DNA of 64,000 nt from positions 3,161,615 to 3,225,614 of the forward strand of contig CP053161.1 of assembly GCA_014607495.2 (NCBI GenBank), written 5' to 3'. A program made the translations under genes and the position numbers. Under the pieces are notes generated by a model that worked only from the letters and a program-made list of their open reading frames with translations, was not told where the DNA came from and did not search any database. This DNA is from Carposina sasakii. Taxonomy: Eukaryota; Arthropoda; Insecta; Lepidoptera; Carposinidae. Below are positions 42,369 to 53,750 of this stretch, one piece after another. Position 1 is the first letter of the stretch, and each line of letters opens with the position of its first letter.

Positions 42369-45300
42369 TTCGAGAAATAACGAATTACCTTACCTCTACT
42401 AATGTTGTACGTAACTATAACGCACGAACATTAATTGTCATATTACACTGTAAAATCAAAAATTAACAAATCCGTTACACCACGACATTATACCTACTTT
42501 ACACCCTGTAGTCGTGCAACAGAAAATAATGGACCTCATTACCCATGTATTTAACGCAGATAATCCTTCGCGCTCAGTGTTTCCCGTCCTGTAAAGTATT
42601 TGGTAATTAGAGGGTTTTCAGGCCCCGGTACAAAGTTACTCTTTGAGCGGAAATTAATGTCAGGTAGGTACCCGGCTTCCTTGTAGGAATATTAATTTTA
42701 ACGTAACTTTGTAGGGATAGCGCAAAAACTCTATTCCCGTAAAATACAATACAACAGAATATATTTATTTTTATTATAGAGACTCAGAAAAAAATACTTT
42801 GATATAGGTACTATTTGTATTTATAAATTAACTAAAATGGTTCAATCGGATATTACATTTTAACCCGATTAGCAGAATTGCCGTTATACTTTTTTAGGCA
42901 TGGCGTGATACGAGAGGTTATCACATCCCAGATTAAACAGGTGTTGCGAATGCTCCTAAAACACAAAAAAGGTGTTCAAAAGATATAAATCACTCGGCCG
43001 TTTTAACAGAAACCTCAGCAGTTTTCAGTATAGAATGAATGCACCTCGGGGGAATACACCCCAGTTAGGTAGGAGCCGACATTGATGTACCGAGCGGTAC
43101 TTTTTCACCGAAATATGGAAATCTTTAAGCAGATTTTTGAGCGAATATTTTTATTGCCGCCAATTTTGCTGAATTTCGCTGCTATAAATTATCGGTCTTC
43201 GTAATACTTTTGTTTAACGTTGATGACAGCAAATTATTTTCATGTAAAGAACAATTACAATATCTATCTATAAGAACGATTATGTCTTTTAACATTATCA
43301 TATTAGGTTGTAATTGTAAATACTTCGCCGGCCATCTTAGCTGGCATACGACTATTCATTTTCTTACCCATAACTTCATAAATGCAACAAAACAATAAGA
43401 AACAACATGATCAAGCAAATATGAGTAAATGCGGGTATATATGGTACTAGTATTTTCCAAACATATAACAAAATCCTAGATCTGTTGATAGTCAGGGAAA
43501 ATATACATAGGGCAACAACTACCAGTAAAATACTCGTGCGAGTATATGATGATATATCTATATGAGCGGGAAACTAATAATTATGCTGTTTCCCTTTTCC
43601 CGCCATCACAAATCCCGCGGAAAAGTAGCCTCGTTATTGGCTAAGCCCGGCGGCCATGATGGCGCTTTAACCATAGACAATTTTGGCGGCAAATCTCCAG
43701 CCATTATTGTAGAACACCTGCCAGAGACAAAACCTCGTTTCATTTATGAAGTCGTATGAAATGGCGCTAGTGTCTTTCTAACTCGGAAACTGTTTCATTT
43801 ATTTTATTGAGTTCCATTAAATTCCGCGGGTCGTCGTTATATAAACAGCCATTGTGATTATTGTTATTAGGGTAATTAAGGAGCCGACGACCTAAGTAGG
43901 GAAGGGTTTGGAAACGCTTTTTAAGGCTTAGGGTGTTAAATGTAGATGTTTTCGAATTAAGGATTAGCATTGTTTTGTTTATCATGGACAATGAAGATAA
44001 AATTGGACGATTAAAACATTAGAAGAAAACCAACGTAAGTAAGAAAGTCTTGGTGGATTTATAATTAAGTTTCTATAAAGTAGATCAGTATTAAGTAGTA
44101 GGTATTATAAAAAATCATAGTCTTCGTTTACTTTGTGTGATATTACGCAGTGAATGCATAAACGCGAGCCTATCTCTAGAGATAATAGAGATTTCTTCCT
44201 GCAAATCCAAAAGCACATTGCATATTTTTTACCAGCAGTAAACGATTACAAAGGACATGTTCATGACCTATTAAAAAAATAACCTACGTAATATCGCAAC
44301 GGTGGCTTTTGGTTGACAATGAGAAAAATGTCGCGAATTTTAAAATTGTTTTGACGCTAAAATTTGGCGGCCATTTTGAAAACTGTCATTGTGTTTGCCG
44401 CTCATGCCCTCATGCTGTCACATGCAGACGTCACTATCGAGACATTGTGACACGGACTAAACAAAGAGCTTGGAAAAAACAATTTACGTACCAGCCTAAT
44501 CGGTAGAGTCGTATTTGTAGCGTAAAATTTGACTAGATGTGGAAAACGGGAAAAGCTATTGTTTCATACAGTTTTAGGTCACTGTTAAAAAATATCATAT
44601 CTCATCCCATAGCATACACCTAATCGAAAATGTCTATTCTATCCACCTGACATTATTAATAGCCAAGTACTTACTTTCAGAGTTTAAAATAAAATACATT
44701 TACTCATAATAGCTACTCCCTAACACCCTTAATATCCAAAGGTACGTAAAATGTCTTATATTATAGGCAATAAAAAAACGCTGAAATCAGGGTATTTCCC
44801 TCCGTTCCTATACCCGGGTCTGAAAATTTACGGGGCATAAAATGTATCGTTGTTCGATATACGAGATACCTACCCCTTTTGTCCTTCGCAGGGTCTTTCA
44901 GACCGTTTATGCAATATCAATACATGGTTCTATTCGAGATACGGAACCAAAGGCCACACCTTTCTTAGGTAGACTTCCTACTACCTTATCTACCTACTAT
45001 AATAAGGGCAGTGTCACTGGTGGACTCCAGATCCACTCACGACTCACAAAACGTAATAGCATGTCAGTCAATTATTAATATCAAAAACTTTGTAAGTAGC
45101 AGCTATTTCACTAACACACGTACATTTCACACGGTTGTTATCTCATATTGAGGCTGTTTGAAGTGCAGCATCATAAAAGAGATGCCACCGTCACGTTTAG
45201 TATAGCTGGCATAGATGTCAGTAACTAGTTGCTAGCTTATTGCCTGCGAATATTCCCGAGATCTTATAGTCATAACATTTCATAATTCATGAAACAATAT

Positions 45301-45590
45301 AACAATCTTTGTTTGCGACTGTCAGTTAAATTAACTTTTTTAAAACGCTCTACATAACCCTACAAGCTTTGTCTGAAACGAAATAAATCATTTCGCACGA
45401 ACGTAAAAAAAAAACAAAACAGATTTAACTAAAAAACCGATAAAATATTCAGTGTTTTTTATTTCAAAGTACACAATATAGTATTTGGAAAATAATATTG
45501 TCATTCGCATAAAATCGATAACTTTTCTTCTCTTTTTCCATTTAATAAGCAAAAACATTTACGAAGCGAAAACAAAGTTGTTTCATGTCT
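42369..45590. other. long stretch without recognised gene or repeat
   Basis: The least repeat-dense part of the window. Plus-strand frames of 62-78 codons (43210, 43562, 44309, 44842) and a 74-codon minus-strand frame (43767) have no recognised motifs. 43590-43740 is somewhat GC-rich (GCCCGGCGGCCATGATGG). If the window holds single-copy regulatory or exonic sequence, this is a likely place. Confidence 0.4.
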
Positions 45591-46030
45591 TTTGTGAGGA
45601 ATGAGGGATCACCGAATGGCCGAAGTTATTTCTCAAGTTTGGAGTCTCTTTGTGAGTAAACCTTTGTTGTAGCATACCTGTGAGAGAACCCAAATCACGA
45701 AGGAAATACAAAGATGAGATGGTACCGCCAATGTAGACGTGGGGTACAAAAAAAACATGCGCCCTGGGTTGCGGGCCTTGGGGCAACCCCCGTACCCGGG
45801 CAAAATCTCGGCGCCCGACAACGCACCGGTAACTTGGGCGGTCCTTAAAGGAGTCTCTGACCCATTTGGGAAGGGAAAGATGCGGCTGGCCGGGGGGACG
45901 CGGGCCGGGCTAGCCGAACCCTGGTATTACCATTTGAGCTGCCACTGCCGCCGGCCAGAAGAAGAAAGGAAAAAAGGATAGGAGAAGGAAACGGTGACCT
46001 GGCATTTATTGGACCCCCAATGTAGGCTAT
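45591..46030 (+). other. GC-rich island with an 80-codon frame
   Basis: 45739-45981 is open for 80 codons on the plus strand and includes APDNAPVTWAVLKGVSDPF, GKGKMRLAGGTRAGLAEPW, then a basic, glutamate-rich end. The island is abruptly GC-rich against AT-rich flanks, suggesting an inserted retroelement piece (for example 5' UTR or ORF1) or an unknown gene fragment. I cannot name the family; no second copy in the window. Confidence 0.35.
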
Positions 46031-46195
46031 ACCGCGCTGTGTGACTGAATCAGTGGTTAAAATTTGTCTTCTACGACAGTTTACATAGGTACATCCGCCG
46101 GTAACGGCTACATGATTGTCAACTAGCCGCCACTAATGTTTAAGCTATATAACTGCCAAGTTTCACATGAATTCCGCGAGTTTAGTAAAACCAAG

Positions 46196-46465
46196 ATAAT
46201 TCCATACTATATACATACATATAATTACGCCTTTATCCCTTACGGGGTAGGCAGAGCACCAAGGGCCGCTAGAACCACACGGTGCCACTTCTGACCAATT
46301 TTGAGGGTATAGTTGAGATGTAAGTTCGGTTAGTAGTGATAGGTGGTCAGCCCATCGCCTACAAAACACCAAGACCCTCTTGTCCCTCTACTGACTTGTA
46401 TAGTATGCCCGGGAAGAGAAGCAGCTGTCGTATTATAGGTTTTTTTTCACTCCCAGAGCAGCATA
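46196..46465 (-). mobile_element. retroposon C, full length
   Basis: ATACATACATATAATTACGC at the left; GCAGAGCACCAAGGGCCG, GGTGGTCAGCCCATCGCC, ATGCCCGGGAAGAGAAGCAG, CACTCCCAGAGCAG at the right. Confidence 0.85.
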
Positions 46466-46747
46466 GAAGAAATACTATACGGGCTTTAATAGAAGGATGA
46501 ATAAGTAAATGTTTCTATACCACCTCTTCTTCGCCCGTCCTTCGTGATAGACACATGCATATTTAATACCCTTTATATTTAGGAGTTTAAGGTATCACAC
46601 AACTGTAGCGAAGGCGTTTATGCCCTGAATTAAAGCAGATGGCGGTTCTCACGAGATAGACATGCTTTGCCTTTGCCTAAACCTTTGATATTTGCTGTCA
46701 TTGTTACAATATTAGGCTCTCTATATCTATCGCTATGTATACCTATA
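46466..46747. other. no gene recognised
   Basis: Nothing recognised. Confidence 0.4.
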
Positions 46748-47012
46748 CAGGGTGTAACAGAAAGAGTATGTTAAGCGAAAAGCTACGTAAATGGCCCACT
46801 ATAGAGAAACTATTTCCAAAATTTAAGACTCGAAATTACATGTTTATTTTTTAAAATTGTATGAACATTCCTGAAGTTGTTTAGAAATTCTCCATACTAC
46901 CAATTTGGAAAAATAAACATGTAATATCAAGTCCGAAATTTTGTGAGCAGGTTCCTTTTAGTGGGCTATTGATAAAGATTTTCGTTTAACATACCCCTTT
47001 TGTTACACCCTG
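46748..47012. mobile_element. MITE G, palindromic
   Basis: TA-flanked; CAGGGTGTAACAGAAAGAG against CCCTTTTGTTACACCCTG, with inner TGTTAAGCGAAAAGC and AAATAAACATGTAA-type arms. Almost the whole element folds back on itself. Fits a Tc1/mariner-like MITE. Second copy at 52639. Confidence 0.85.
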
Positions 47013-47014
47013 TA

Positions 47015-47534
47015 GAGTTATCATATCGTGGGTTCAGTAGTAGTGCCTTATCTCTCACCCATAGAATAACGAGTCCCCAGAAGGAGTCATCAATGTATGC
47101 TGGTCGGTGAAGCAAAAAACGAGGCCAAAATACCGCTTCAAAAGTATGCGAGATCACGGGTTCTGGAAAATTTACTATTCTACGCTCTAACTAATACTAA
47201 AGTTCTCTTTAAAATACCTATACATCTTGGATATATACGTACGCCTCTCAATTCAAAGGACCGGGACTCTGTAGTCCCGTGAATTTCTGAAGAAATACAA
47301 TACAATAACATTATCTCTAACATTGTGATTTAACACGTGAGAAAAGTACTTACGAGCATATATATATATACGGACAACATGTGCCAACGCTTGTAAATTA
47401 TTCTCCTTGCTTGTACACATTGCGCAATCCCCAAGTGAATGGAAACAGGTTAGGAAGATGATGATCTCTAAGCATTACCTGTGGACAATAAAATAACGGT
47501 TGTTAATGATTTTCATGATAATAGACAAAGGAAC
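47015..47534. other. no gene recognised
   Basis: A 61-codon plus-strand frame (47097-47282) is not supported. An (AT)n run lies near 47361. Confidence 0.4.
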
Positions 47535-47585
47535 TATGTATCTCCTTTCGTGCATGTCGTAAGAGCGGACTAAGGAACTTGGGCA
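47535..47585 (+). repeat. family D fragment
   Basis: TATCTCCTTTCGTGCATGTC, GTAAGAGCGGACTAAGGAAC. Confidence 0.6.
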
Positions 47586-47758
47586 TTGTCTCTGGCAATT
47601 AACTAGCAATTTGACACTGATCATTTACATCTGTCACCGCTATACAAAATGTGGCTAAAGAATCTTCTTTATGATTCCGGAGTTCTACATACAAAATATA
47701 TATGTACCTGTAAAATCTGAATTATATATATTAAGCAGTAAGTGATTTTATTACCGAA

Positions 47759-48079
47759 CTAGTGGACGCCCGCGACTCCGTCCGCGTGGACTACAGAAAA
47801 AAAAAACAAAATATCGAAATTATCCGGGATAAAAAGTAGCCTATATGTTAAGTGGGACCTGTCACAATATATTCCTGAAAACTGCATCGAAATCGGTTCA
47901 TCCGTTTCTGAGATTAGCGTGCACAAACGCACAGACAAACCGACAGACAAAAATTCCAAAAATCATTGTTTTGTGTACTATTGCGTTGATAAAGGTATTC
48001 TATAATATTTTTTCTAATATATATTCCATATAGAGACAGCGATCCGTTACATTTTTATTATATGTACCTATATAGAAGA
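47759..48079 (-). mobile_element. Helitron (Lep1-like), complete
   Basis: Minus strand: A-TCTTCTATATAGGTACATAT with AATAAAAATGTAACGGATCG; 3' GACGGAGTCGCGGGCGTCCA, CTAG-T. The full body includes GTGCGTTTGTGCACGCTAAT and AAATCGGTT... (plus strand). Uninterrupted reference for the nested copy at 27327 and the mosaic at 50392. Confidence 0.9.
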
Positions 48080-49421
48080 TAGATATGTTAGTCAGAAGAC
48101 GTACTTCTGACTAAGTAACCATCACTCTTCATGGTTTTGTAAAAGAAAACATTTTATTCGTCATATAATAATATGACATATAACATATAATATATCCAAT
48201 ACATATAAAGTATGAAACAAAGTGCTTTTGTCTACGAAATGATAATGACGTTCATCCTCCAGCAAGGGTACGTTTATCACATCCCCACACGCACATCGAT
48301 TCCCTGTAGGCCTGTGATAACACAATATTAGGCTTTTTATGTTACCTTCAGGCTTTAATGCTAAAAGGTAAGCTTGTAACAGCATATTAAGCAACTACGT
48401 ATTGCGTCATTTACGTGATATATAGGTACTCAGTTGAAAAACAAACTTAGCTTTGCCGTTCAATTCCTAAACATGGTGTTTGCTCCTACTACAAAGTTAA
48501 GTTTGTTTCGAGACTATATCCTATTGAACTGTTATATCTAGGCAACTGGCCGATGAATATAGTCAGTTTTTAACTGTGCATAGTATAGGTAATACTATTG
48601 CGTTCTAGGTTCTAGAATCAACCTTGTAAGTTTAGAAACTCTGCATGCGAGCGTCATCATTCCATTCTAATCAGTATGTTTGTTATTAAGCGTGATTTTA
48701 TTTTAGTTACCCCGTATGAGGATGGTTTTATTTATCTTGTGAATACAAGTAAATGTAGGAACATTATGAAAACTAGAGCGTATCTAAGAGAATGTCTCAG
48801 CGTGTAATTTAAACTTTTTGCTTCAAACCTCTCTCACTTCTCTCAACTTCGCACTACCTTAATTGAAATCCTCATTTCTAGAGCTGCTTCCGAGATCCCG
48901 CACCTGGATCCGCGGGATCCCGCGTCTAGGGAATGTAATTTCCGTGACGCTCACAAAGGGAATTCCGGTTCGACTCCCGCCGGGTGCAAGCGGAAATTCT
49001 CGCAAACATACCCTTTGACTTGTACTCGGAAACTCCCCTTTTGTACATTACATATTCCGTCACTTGCAGAATGTTATATTGGAGTGTGCAATATCTTTTT
49101 GAACAATATCTCTGCGAAGCTCGATTGTAAATTTAATATTTTTCGTCTTTGAATATCGGGAATATTTTTGATATTTCACAAAAGGTACTGCTGTGCTTTT
49201 AGCTATACCTACTAGTATTAAATACTAGCTGTCACCCGTGTGGACTACAGAATAAGCCTTCTCTCTCCTCTGTATTCCCAATTACATGTATTCAAAATTT
49301 CATGAAGATTGGTTTAGTAAATACCTACAGCGTGAAGAGGTAACAAACAAAGAAACTTTAGAATTTATAAAATTTGTCAGAATTCTTATCATTTACTTTA
49401 TTTCTCATAAAAATTTAACTT
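48080..49421. other. no gene recognised; tRNA-like word at 48965
   Basis: CGGTTCGACTCCCGCCGGGT at 48968-48987 resembles a B box with half an acceptor stem, but no complete tRNA fold is present. Elsewhere nothing recognised. Confidence 0.35.
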
Positions 49422-49650
49422 CTATGCTGCTCTGGGAGTGAAAAAAAAAGTATACTACTTACTACAGCTGCTTCTCTTCCCGGACATACTGTACAAGTCA
49501 GTAGGTAGAGGGACAACCTGTCACTACTAACCAAATTTGTACATCTCAACTATACTTTCAAAATTGGTCAGAAGTGGCACCACGTGGTCCTATCGGCCCT
49601 TGGTACTCTGCCTACCCCGTAAGGGATAAAGACGTGATGTATGTAAAAAT
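49422..49650 (+). mobile_element. retroposon C, internally deleted
   Basis: GCTGCTCTGGGAGTG, CTCTTCCCGGACATACTGTA, then a jump past GGCGATGGGCTGACC to CTGTCACTACTAACC, ending GCCTACCCCGTAAGGGATAA, GTGATGTATG. Confidence 0.8.
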
Positions 49651-49790
49651 ATTAATACAGTAAAAACATGTTTAAGTATGATTGAAGTAAATGCTTAAAC
49701 AATCTCCGGGAGATTTCAACAAGTTGGTAACAAGAAAATTAAATTGTAATCACCAATAGGGATACAAAACATATAATTCCAGAATACATA

Positions 49791-50003
49791 ATGGCCTGTC
49801 GTAGAACCGATGGACGGTGGAGTAAACAGGTTCTCGAATGGAGACCGCGCCTCGGCAAGCGTAGCGTTGGACGCCCTCCGGACAGATGGACCGATGACTT
49901 AAAGAGGACGGCTGGTAGTGACTGGATGGCAAAAACGGGAGATCGAGCCATGTGGCGTACACTGGGGGAGGCCTACGTCCAGCAGTGGACTGCAATAGGC
50001 TGA
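49791..50003 (+). pseudogene. RTE LINE carboxy end and tail
   Basis: The 70-codon frame reads RTDGRWSKQVLEWRPRLGKR, SVGRPPDRWTDDLKRTAGSD, then GDRAMWRTLGEAYVQQWTAIG with its stop, followed by GATGATGATGA. This is the characteristic end of lepidopteran RTE endonuclease-reverse transcriptases. The catalytic domains are missing (5' truncated). The last ~55 bp match the SINE B tail. Confidence 0.85.
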
Positions 50004-50014
50004 CGATGATGATG

Positions 50015-50391
50015 AATGCCCATATAGTTTGTGCACATTTTTTGTCAATCTATTTACCATAACAATAACTAACATTAACATATGGCCTATTAACATATTA
50101 CGTAACTAAAACAAACAAAACCAAATTCGAATCTCTACCCAATAGAAATAACGCGTAGTAAATAGAAGCCGTTCGTTCATTCATTCAGAGCACGCACCGC
50201 TCACTCATTCAGCTCACTTCGGCTCGATTGAGTGAGGCTCTATTGTGGTCGTACAATCAATCGCTCGTTTCTATTCTCAGCTCGTTTTATAAATGAACAA
50301 TTGCAAAAAACTTTTTAAAAAGTAACTGAACAGAATCAATTTTAATTTATTTGTTTTGTGAGAGTGTTTAGAAGTCGTTAATCTATACATA
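50015..50391. other. no gene recognised
   Basis: 50180-50260 has repeated TCATTC and CTCACT words. No coding frame. Confidence 0.4.
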
Positions 50392-51167
50392 TCTACACAT
50401 ATAATAAAAATGTAACGGATCGCTGTCTCTACATGGAAGATATATAAGAAAAAATGCGATCGGACTCGCGCACCGAGGGTTCCGTACAAACCTGAATACA
50501 AAGTTTATCAACGAGTCACGCGTTCATAGGAAAAAAGTAATAAGTTTATATTTATTAAAAAAAATATTTTGTAATGTAACAATGATTTTTCCTTTATGTG
50601 TGCTATAAAATGTTTGTTTCTGTTTATCTGTGCGTTTGTGCACGCTAATCTCAGCTTAAAGGTATTATAGACGGTATTTGGTATGAATTTCTTTAATACC
50701 TCTACGCGTTTAAGGAAATGGGTAGTAAGTTTAAAATTATTTAAAAAAAATATATTATGTGATGTAACTAAAAATGTATGGTTTTCGATTTCCTTTATCT
50801 ATGATGCGTTGCTTCGTACCAAATTTCAAGTTTGAGTCACGGGAAGCACCCTGTAGGTTTTGATTCCCTTGCATGTCGAATATATTGTGAGAAAAAGGGT
50901 CTTGACAGACGGACGGACGGACAGACGGACAACAAAGTGGTCCGTTTTTTCCTTTTGAGGTACGGAACCCTAAAAATATTATACTTAAATTTTGATCACG
51001 CTATCTCAGAAACGGCTGAACTTTCGATGCAGTTTTCAGGAATATATTGTGACAGGTCCCACTTAACATACAGGCTACTTTTTATCCCGAGAAAATGTTT
51101 TTATCCCGGATAATTTCGATATTTTTTTTCTGTAGTCAACGCGGACGGAGTCGCGGGCGTCCACTAG
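50392..51167 (+). mobile_element. Helitron/repeat F mosaic
   Basis: Helitron 5' end (A-TCTACACATATAATAAAA, to ~50450), F head (CGGACTCGCGCACCGAGGGT, 50460-50597), Helitron middle (CTGTGCGTTTGTGCACGCTA, ~50615-50654), F middle and end (to GGTACGGAACCCTAAAA, 50972), Helitron 3' half ending GAGTCGCGGGCGTCCACTAG-T. The blocks alternate in element order and orientation. Confidence 0.8.
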
Positions 51168-51180
51168 TTTATTAATATAT

Positions 51181-51217
51181 ACATAGGTACATATAATCAC
51201 GCCTTTATCCCTTATTT
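51181..51217 (-). repeat. retroposon C tail fragment
   Basis: TACATATAATCACGCCTTTA, TCCCTTA only. Confidence 0.6.
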
Positions 51218-51293
51218 AATAGCTAGTTGATAGTAACGTAACCTACATAATACATTCTGCATAAAGATTGCGGGTACTAGACAATAGTAGGTA

Positions 51294-51360
51294 CTACGCC
51301 GTAGACCGTCTACGTCGTAGTATTTACTACGTAGTATTCTGACATTCGTAGTAGCTACAG
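51294..51360. repeat. CTACG/CGTAG-rich repeat
   Basis: TACGCCGTAGACCGTCTACG, TAGTATTTACTACGTAGTAT. Resembles 21790-21870. Confidence 0.45.
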
Positions 51361-51654
51361 GAGGTCTACTCTGAAGTGACGATAAACGAAGTATCGGCCG
51401 AATATCGGATCCGATCGGATCAGTCGCGCCGTTTTTTCATTCGGTCCGATCGAACTCTATTTGACAGGTATAAGGCTAGATAATAGAAAGCTTATAATAT
51501 TAGTCAATGTGAATTATTCTCTGTGGTTCCGAATGAGTTGTGAACTCAGATGAATGAAACCGAAGCAATTTCGTAGTAGGCTGTCAAAGGCTTCGATTCG
51601 GTCGGGCTTCGGTCGGACCGAAAGATTCGAAAGCGGCATTTCAGAGTAGACCCC
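51361..51654. mobile_element. MITE with CAG flanks
   Basis: GAGGTCTACTCTGAA and TTCAGAGTAGACCCC are inverted (one mismatch), with CAG at 51358-51360 and 51655-51657. Inside are GATCCGATCGGATC and CGGTCGGACCG. A 3-bp duplication would fit PIF/Harbinger, but CAG is not the usual TWA. Confidence 0.6.
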
Positions 51655-51657
51655 CAG

Positions 51658-52334
51658 TTTGCACGTAACTTGACGGCAACTTTTATAGTTCTTTTCAATG
51701 AACCAAAGAAAATTATTTTACTTGAATACAATTTAATATTGCAAGCGGCTCCTTAATTACATACACGGACCTTTTTTTAACTTGCTACGGGTGATCTTAA
51801 CTGACTACATTAACACGTAATGACCATTTCCAATCCATATTCGATGTTCGGGTATGGGCTAGCTGAGAGTAACTCGAAAAAATGTAACGTCACTCTTAAT
51901 CCAATAAGATATTTTTAAGCAATTGAGTTGAAATAGGTATATGACAATGCACGACCTTGCAATAATGATGCGTTGAATGAGATGAACAGACTTAGTTACC
52001 AGGTTACAAAAACAAGCTAGCGCTAATTTGGTATTTCATTACGTATCCAAAAGCTTGTCGCGACATTTAAGTACTCGGGTCAAGGTGAGGGGGTGGCAGA
52101 AACGTGACCCTGTCATTTACAACTGCCTTCCTGAAACCTCAACACAAAGATGCTGCCTAATAAACATTTAAAAGTAAGAACGTAAATACGAGTACTTAAA
52201 TGTCGCGACAAGCTATCAGATGACCGTAACATATCTATTGTGGTGTTGCTGATTTTATGTCTGGCTAAATGGCTGTATCCAGAAAACTGCTGAATCATAA
52301 AGGAGATCCTATTGCGTTGTAAAGCATAGCGGGG
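51658..52334. other. no gene recognised
   Basis: TTTAAGTACTCGGGT (52067) and AGTACTTAAATGTCGCGACA (52191) with TGTCGCGACATTTAAGTACT nearby form an inverted pair ~130 bp apart (52055-52075 and 52190-52212), so this may hold a decayed foldback. No gene. Confidence 0.4.
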
Positions 52335-52520
52335 CCATCATCACCATCATCATTTCAGCCCTGGGAAGTCCACTGCTGGTCATAGGCCTCCCCCAACAAC
52401 CTCCATACCGACCGGTCGGAAGCAGCCTGCATCCAACCGACCTGGCCAGGTCATCCGTCCATCTCGCGGGTACGAGTGCCGTTACCAATATATGAAGCCG
52501 ATACCCGCGGGGCCATATGT
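52335..52520 (-). pseudogene. RTE-related LINE tail
   Basis: The minus strand reads VPARWTDDLARSVGCRLLPT, GRYGGCWGRP and ends in a CATCATCACC-type (GATGAT on the minus strand) tail. It shares GGTCGGTATGGAGGTTGTTG-type sequence with 18930-18990. This is the carboxy end of the same LINE group as the pseudogene at 18905-20050. Confidence 0.7.
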
Positions 52521-52638
52521 ACAATGATATATTTGCGTGGCACTTAAGATTACTTCCAGTATAATATATTAAATAAGTCTGACATATTATACCTATATTG
52601 TATTTGACATACTACTTATAATAATTGACATACTTATA

Positions 52639-52898
52639 CAGGGTGTAACAAAAAGGGTATGTTAAGCGAAAAGCTATGTAAATAGCCCACTATAGAGAAT
52701 CTATCTACAAAATTTGAGACTCGAAATCACATTTTTATTTTTCAAGATTGTATGAAAATTTCTGAGATATTTAAAAATTCTCCATACTATCGGGAAAAAT
52801 AAACATGTGATTTCGGGTCTCAAATTTTGTGGATAGGTTCTCTATAGTGGGCTATTTACATAACTTTTCGCTTAACATACCCTTTTTGTTACACCCTG
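52639..52898. mobile_element. MITE G, palindromic
   Basis: TA-flanked, CAGGGTGTAACAAAAAGGG against CCCTTTTTGTTACACCCTG, arms extending through GTTAAGCGAAAAGCTATGTA and ACAAAATTTGAGACTCGAAA. The arms match each other better than in the 46748 copy, so this insertion looks younger. Confidence 0.9.
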
Positions 52899-52984
52899 TA
52901 GAATTGATTTGCGCATGTTTGTGATTGTTTAAAGTTTTTACAAATTTACTTGTACCTATTTTTATGTGATTTAAAACACAATGT

Positions 52985-53072
52985 TTATTATAAAATTACT
53001 AATAAAGAAATGGAAAAAAAAAATTCCTCACCCGGGTGGGAATCGAACCCACGACCTCTGCATTCCGTGCCA
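52985..53072 (-). mobile_element. A1 retroposon, 5' truncated in the tRNA unit
   Basis: Minus strand: GGCACGGAATGCAGAGGTCG, GGGTTCGATTCCCACCCGGG, then TTTCTTTATTAGTAATTTTA. Everything before the anticodon part is missing. Confidence 0.8.
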
Positions 53073-53139
53073 GTTTATTGTTAACTGTAATAATAACTAA
53101 TAATTAATAACTGAATAAATTAATTATGATCAGAGTATG

Positions 53140-53222
53140 AGTTCCTTAGTCGACTCTTACGACATGCACGGAAGGAGATGCAGCTGATGTATTCTAGTGA
53201 AGTCCTGCATTATCACAGAATA
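53140..53222 (-). repeat. family D fragment
   Basis: CCTTAGTCGACTCTTACGAC, ATGCACGGAAGGAGATGCAG, TATTCTAGTGAAGTCCTGCA. Confidence 0.65.
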
Positions 53223-53750
53223 AAATATAAAGTAAAAAAACTAGAAATTCAAACTAAACTACACCATATATAACGAAAGCTTTATTACATTAATCTGTAT
53301 TTCAAACAGATAAAGTCGCGGTCAAAAGCGAGTCGGGCCAATTCCAATAATATTCCGAGCACATCTCCGTTCGCCGTCCGTTTTGCCTACCAATCGTTTT
53401 TTTACCCTCCCACCCCGACGGGAAACTCGACGGTAATGACTCGGGAGGCAAAGAGATGCTAGATAGCACTTTTTTACCCTTTTCGGGGCTCGTTTAGATT
53501 TTTTGGGTGAATCCGGAATTACGGTTAATATTTAGTACGGTTTTACTTGTGGTTGATTGCGAATTTTTGTTACATAGCTCTAGTTTTATTTTTAAGTAAT
53601 GATTTTTTATCCAGGATTAATCTCAACCAAGATAAGCCAACAACGCAGGTGCACAGGTGTGCACTTGTGCATTATAATATAATAGTGCACAAGTGCACAC
53701 TCTATTCCTTCATTCTCATGGGCGACAGTTCGATGGGACAGAAAAGAGAT
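53223..53750. other. no gene recognised; short inverted repeat at 53649-53702
   Basis: GGTGTGCACTTGTGCATTAT and ATAATAGTGCACAAGTGCAC form a small palindrome (53656-53700). Otherwise nothing recognised. Confidence 0.45.

Noticed and set aside
43562..43759. 65-codon plus-strand gene
   Set aside because: No recognisable domain and no context; kept only as part of the repeat-poor interval.
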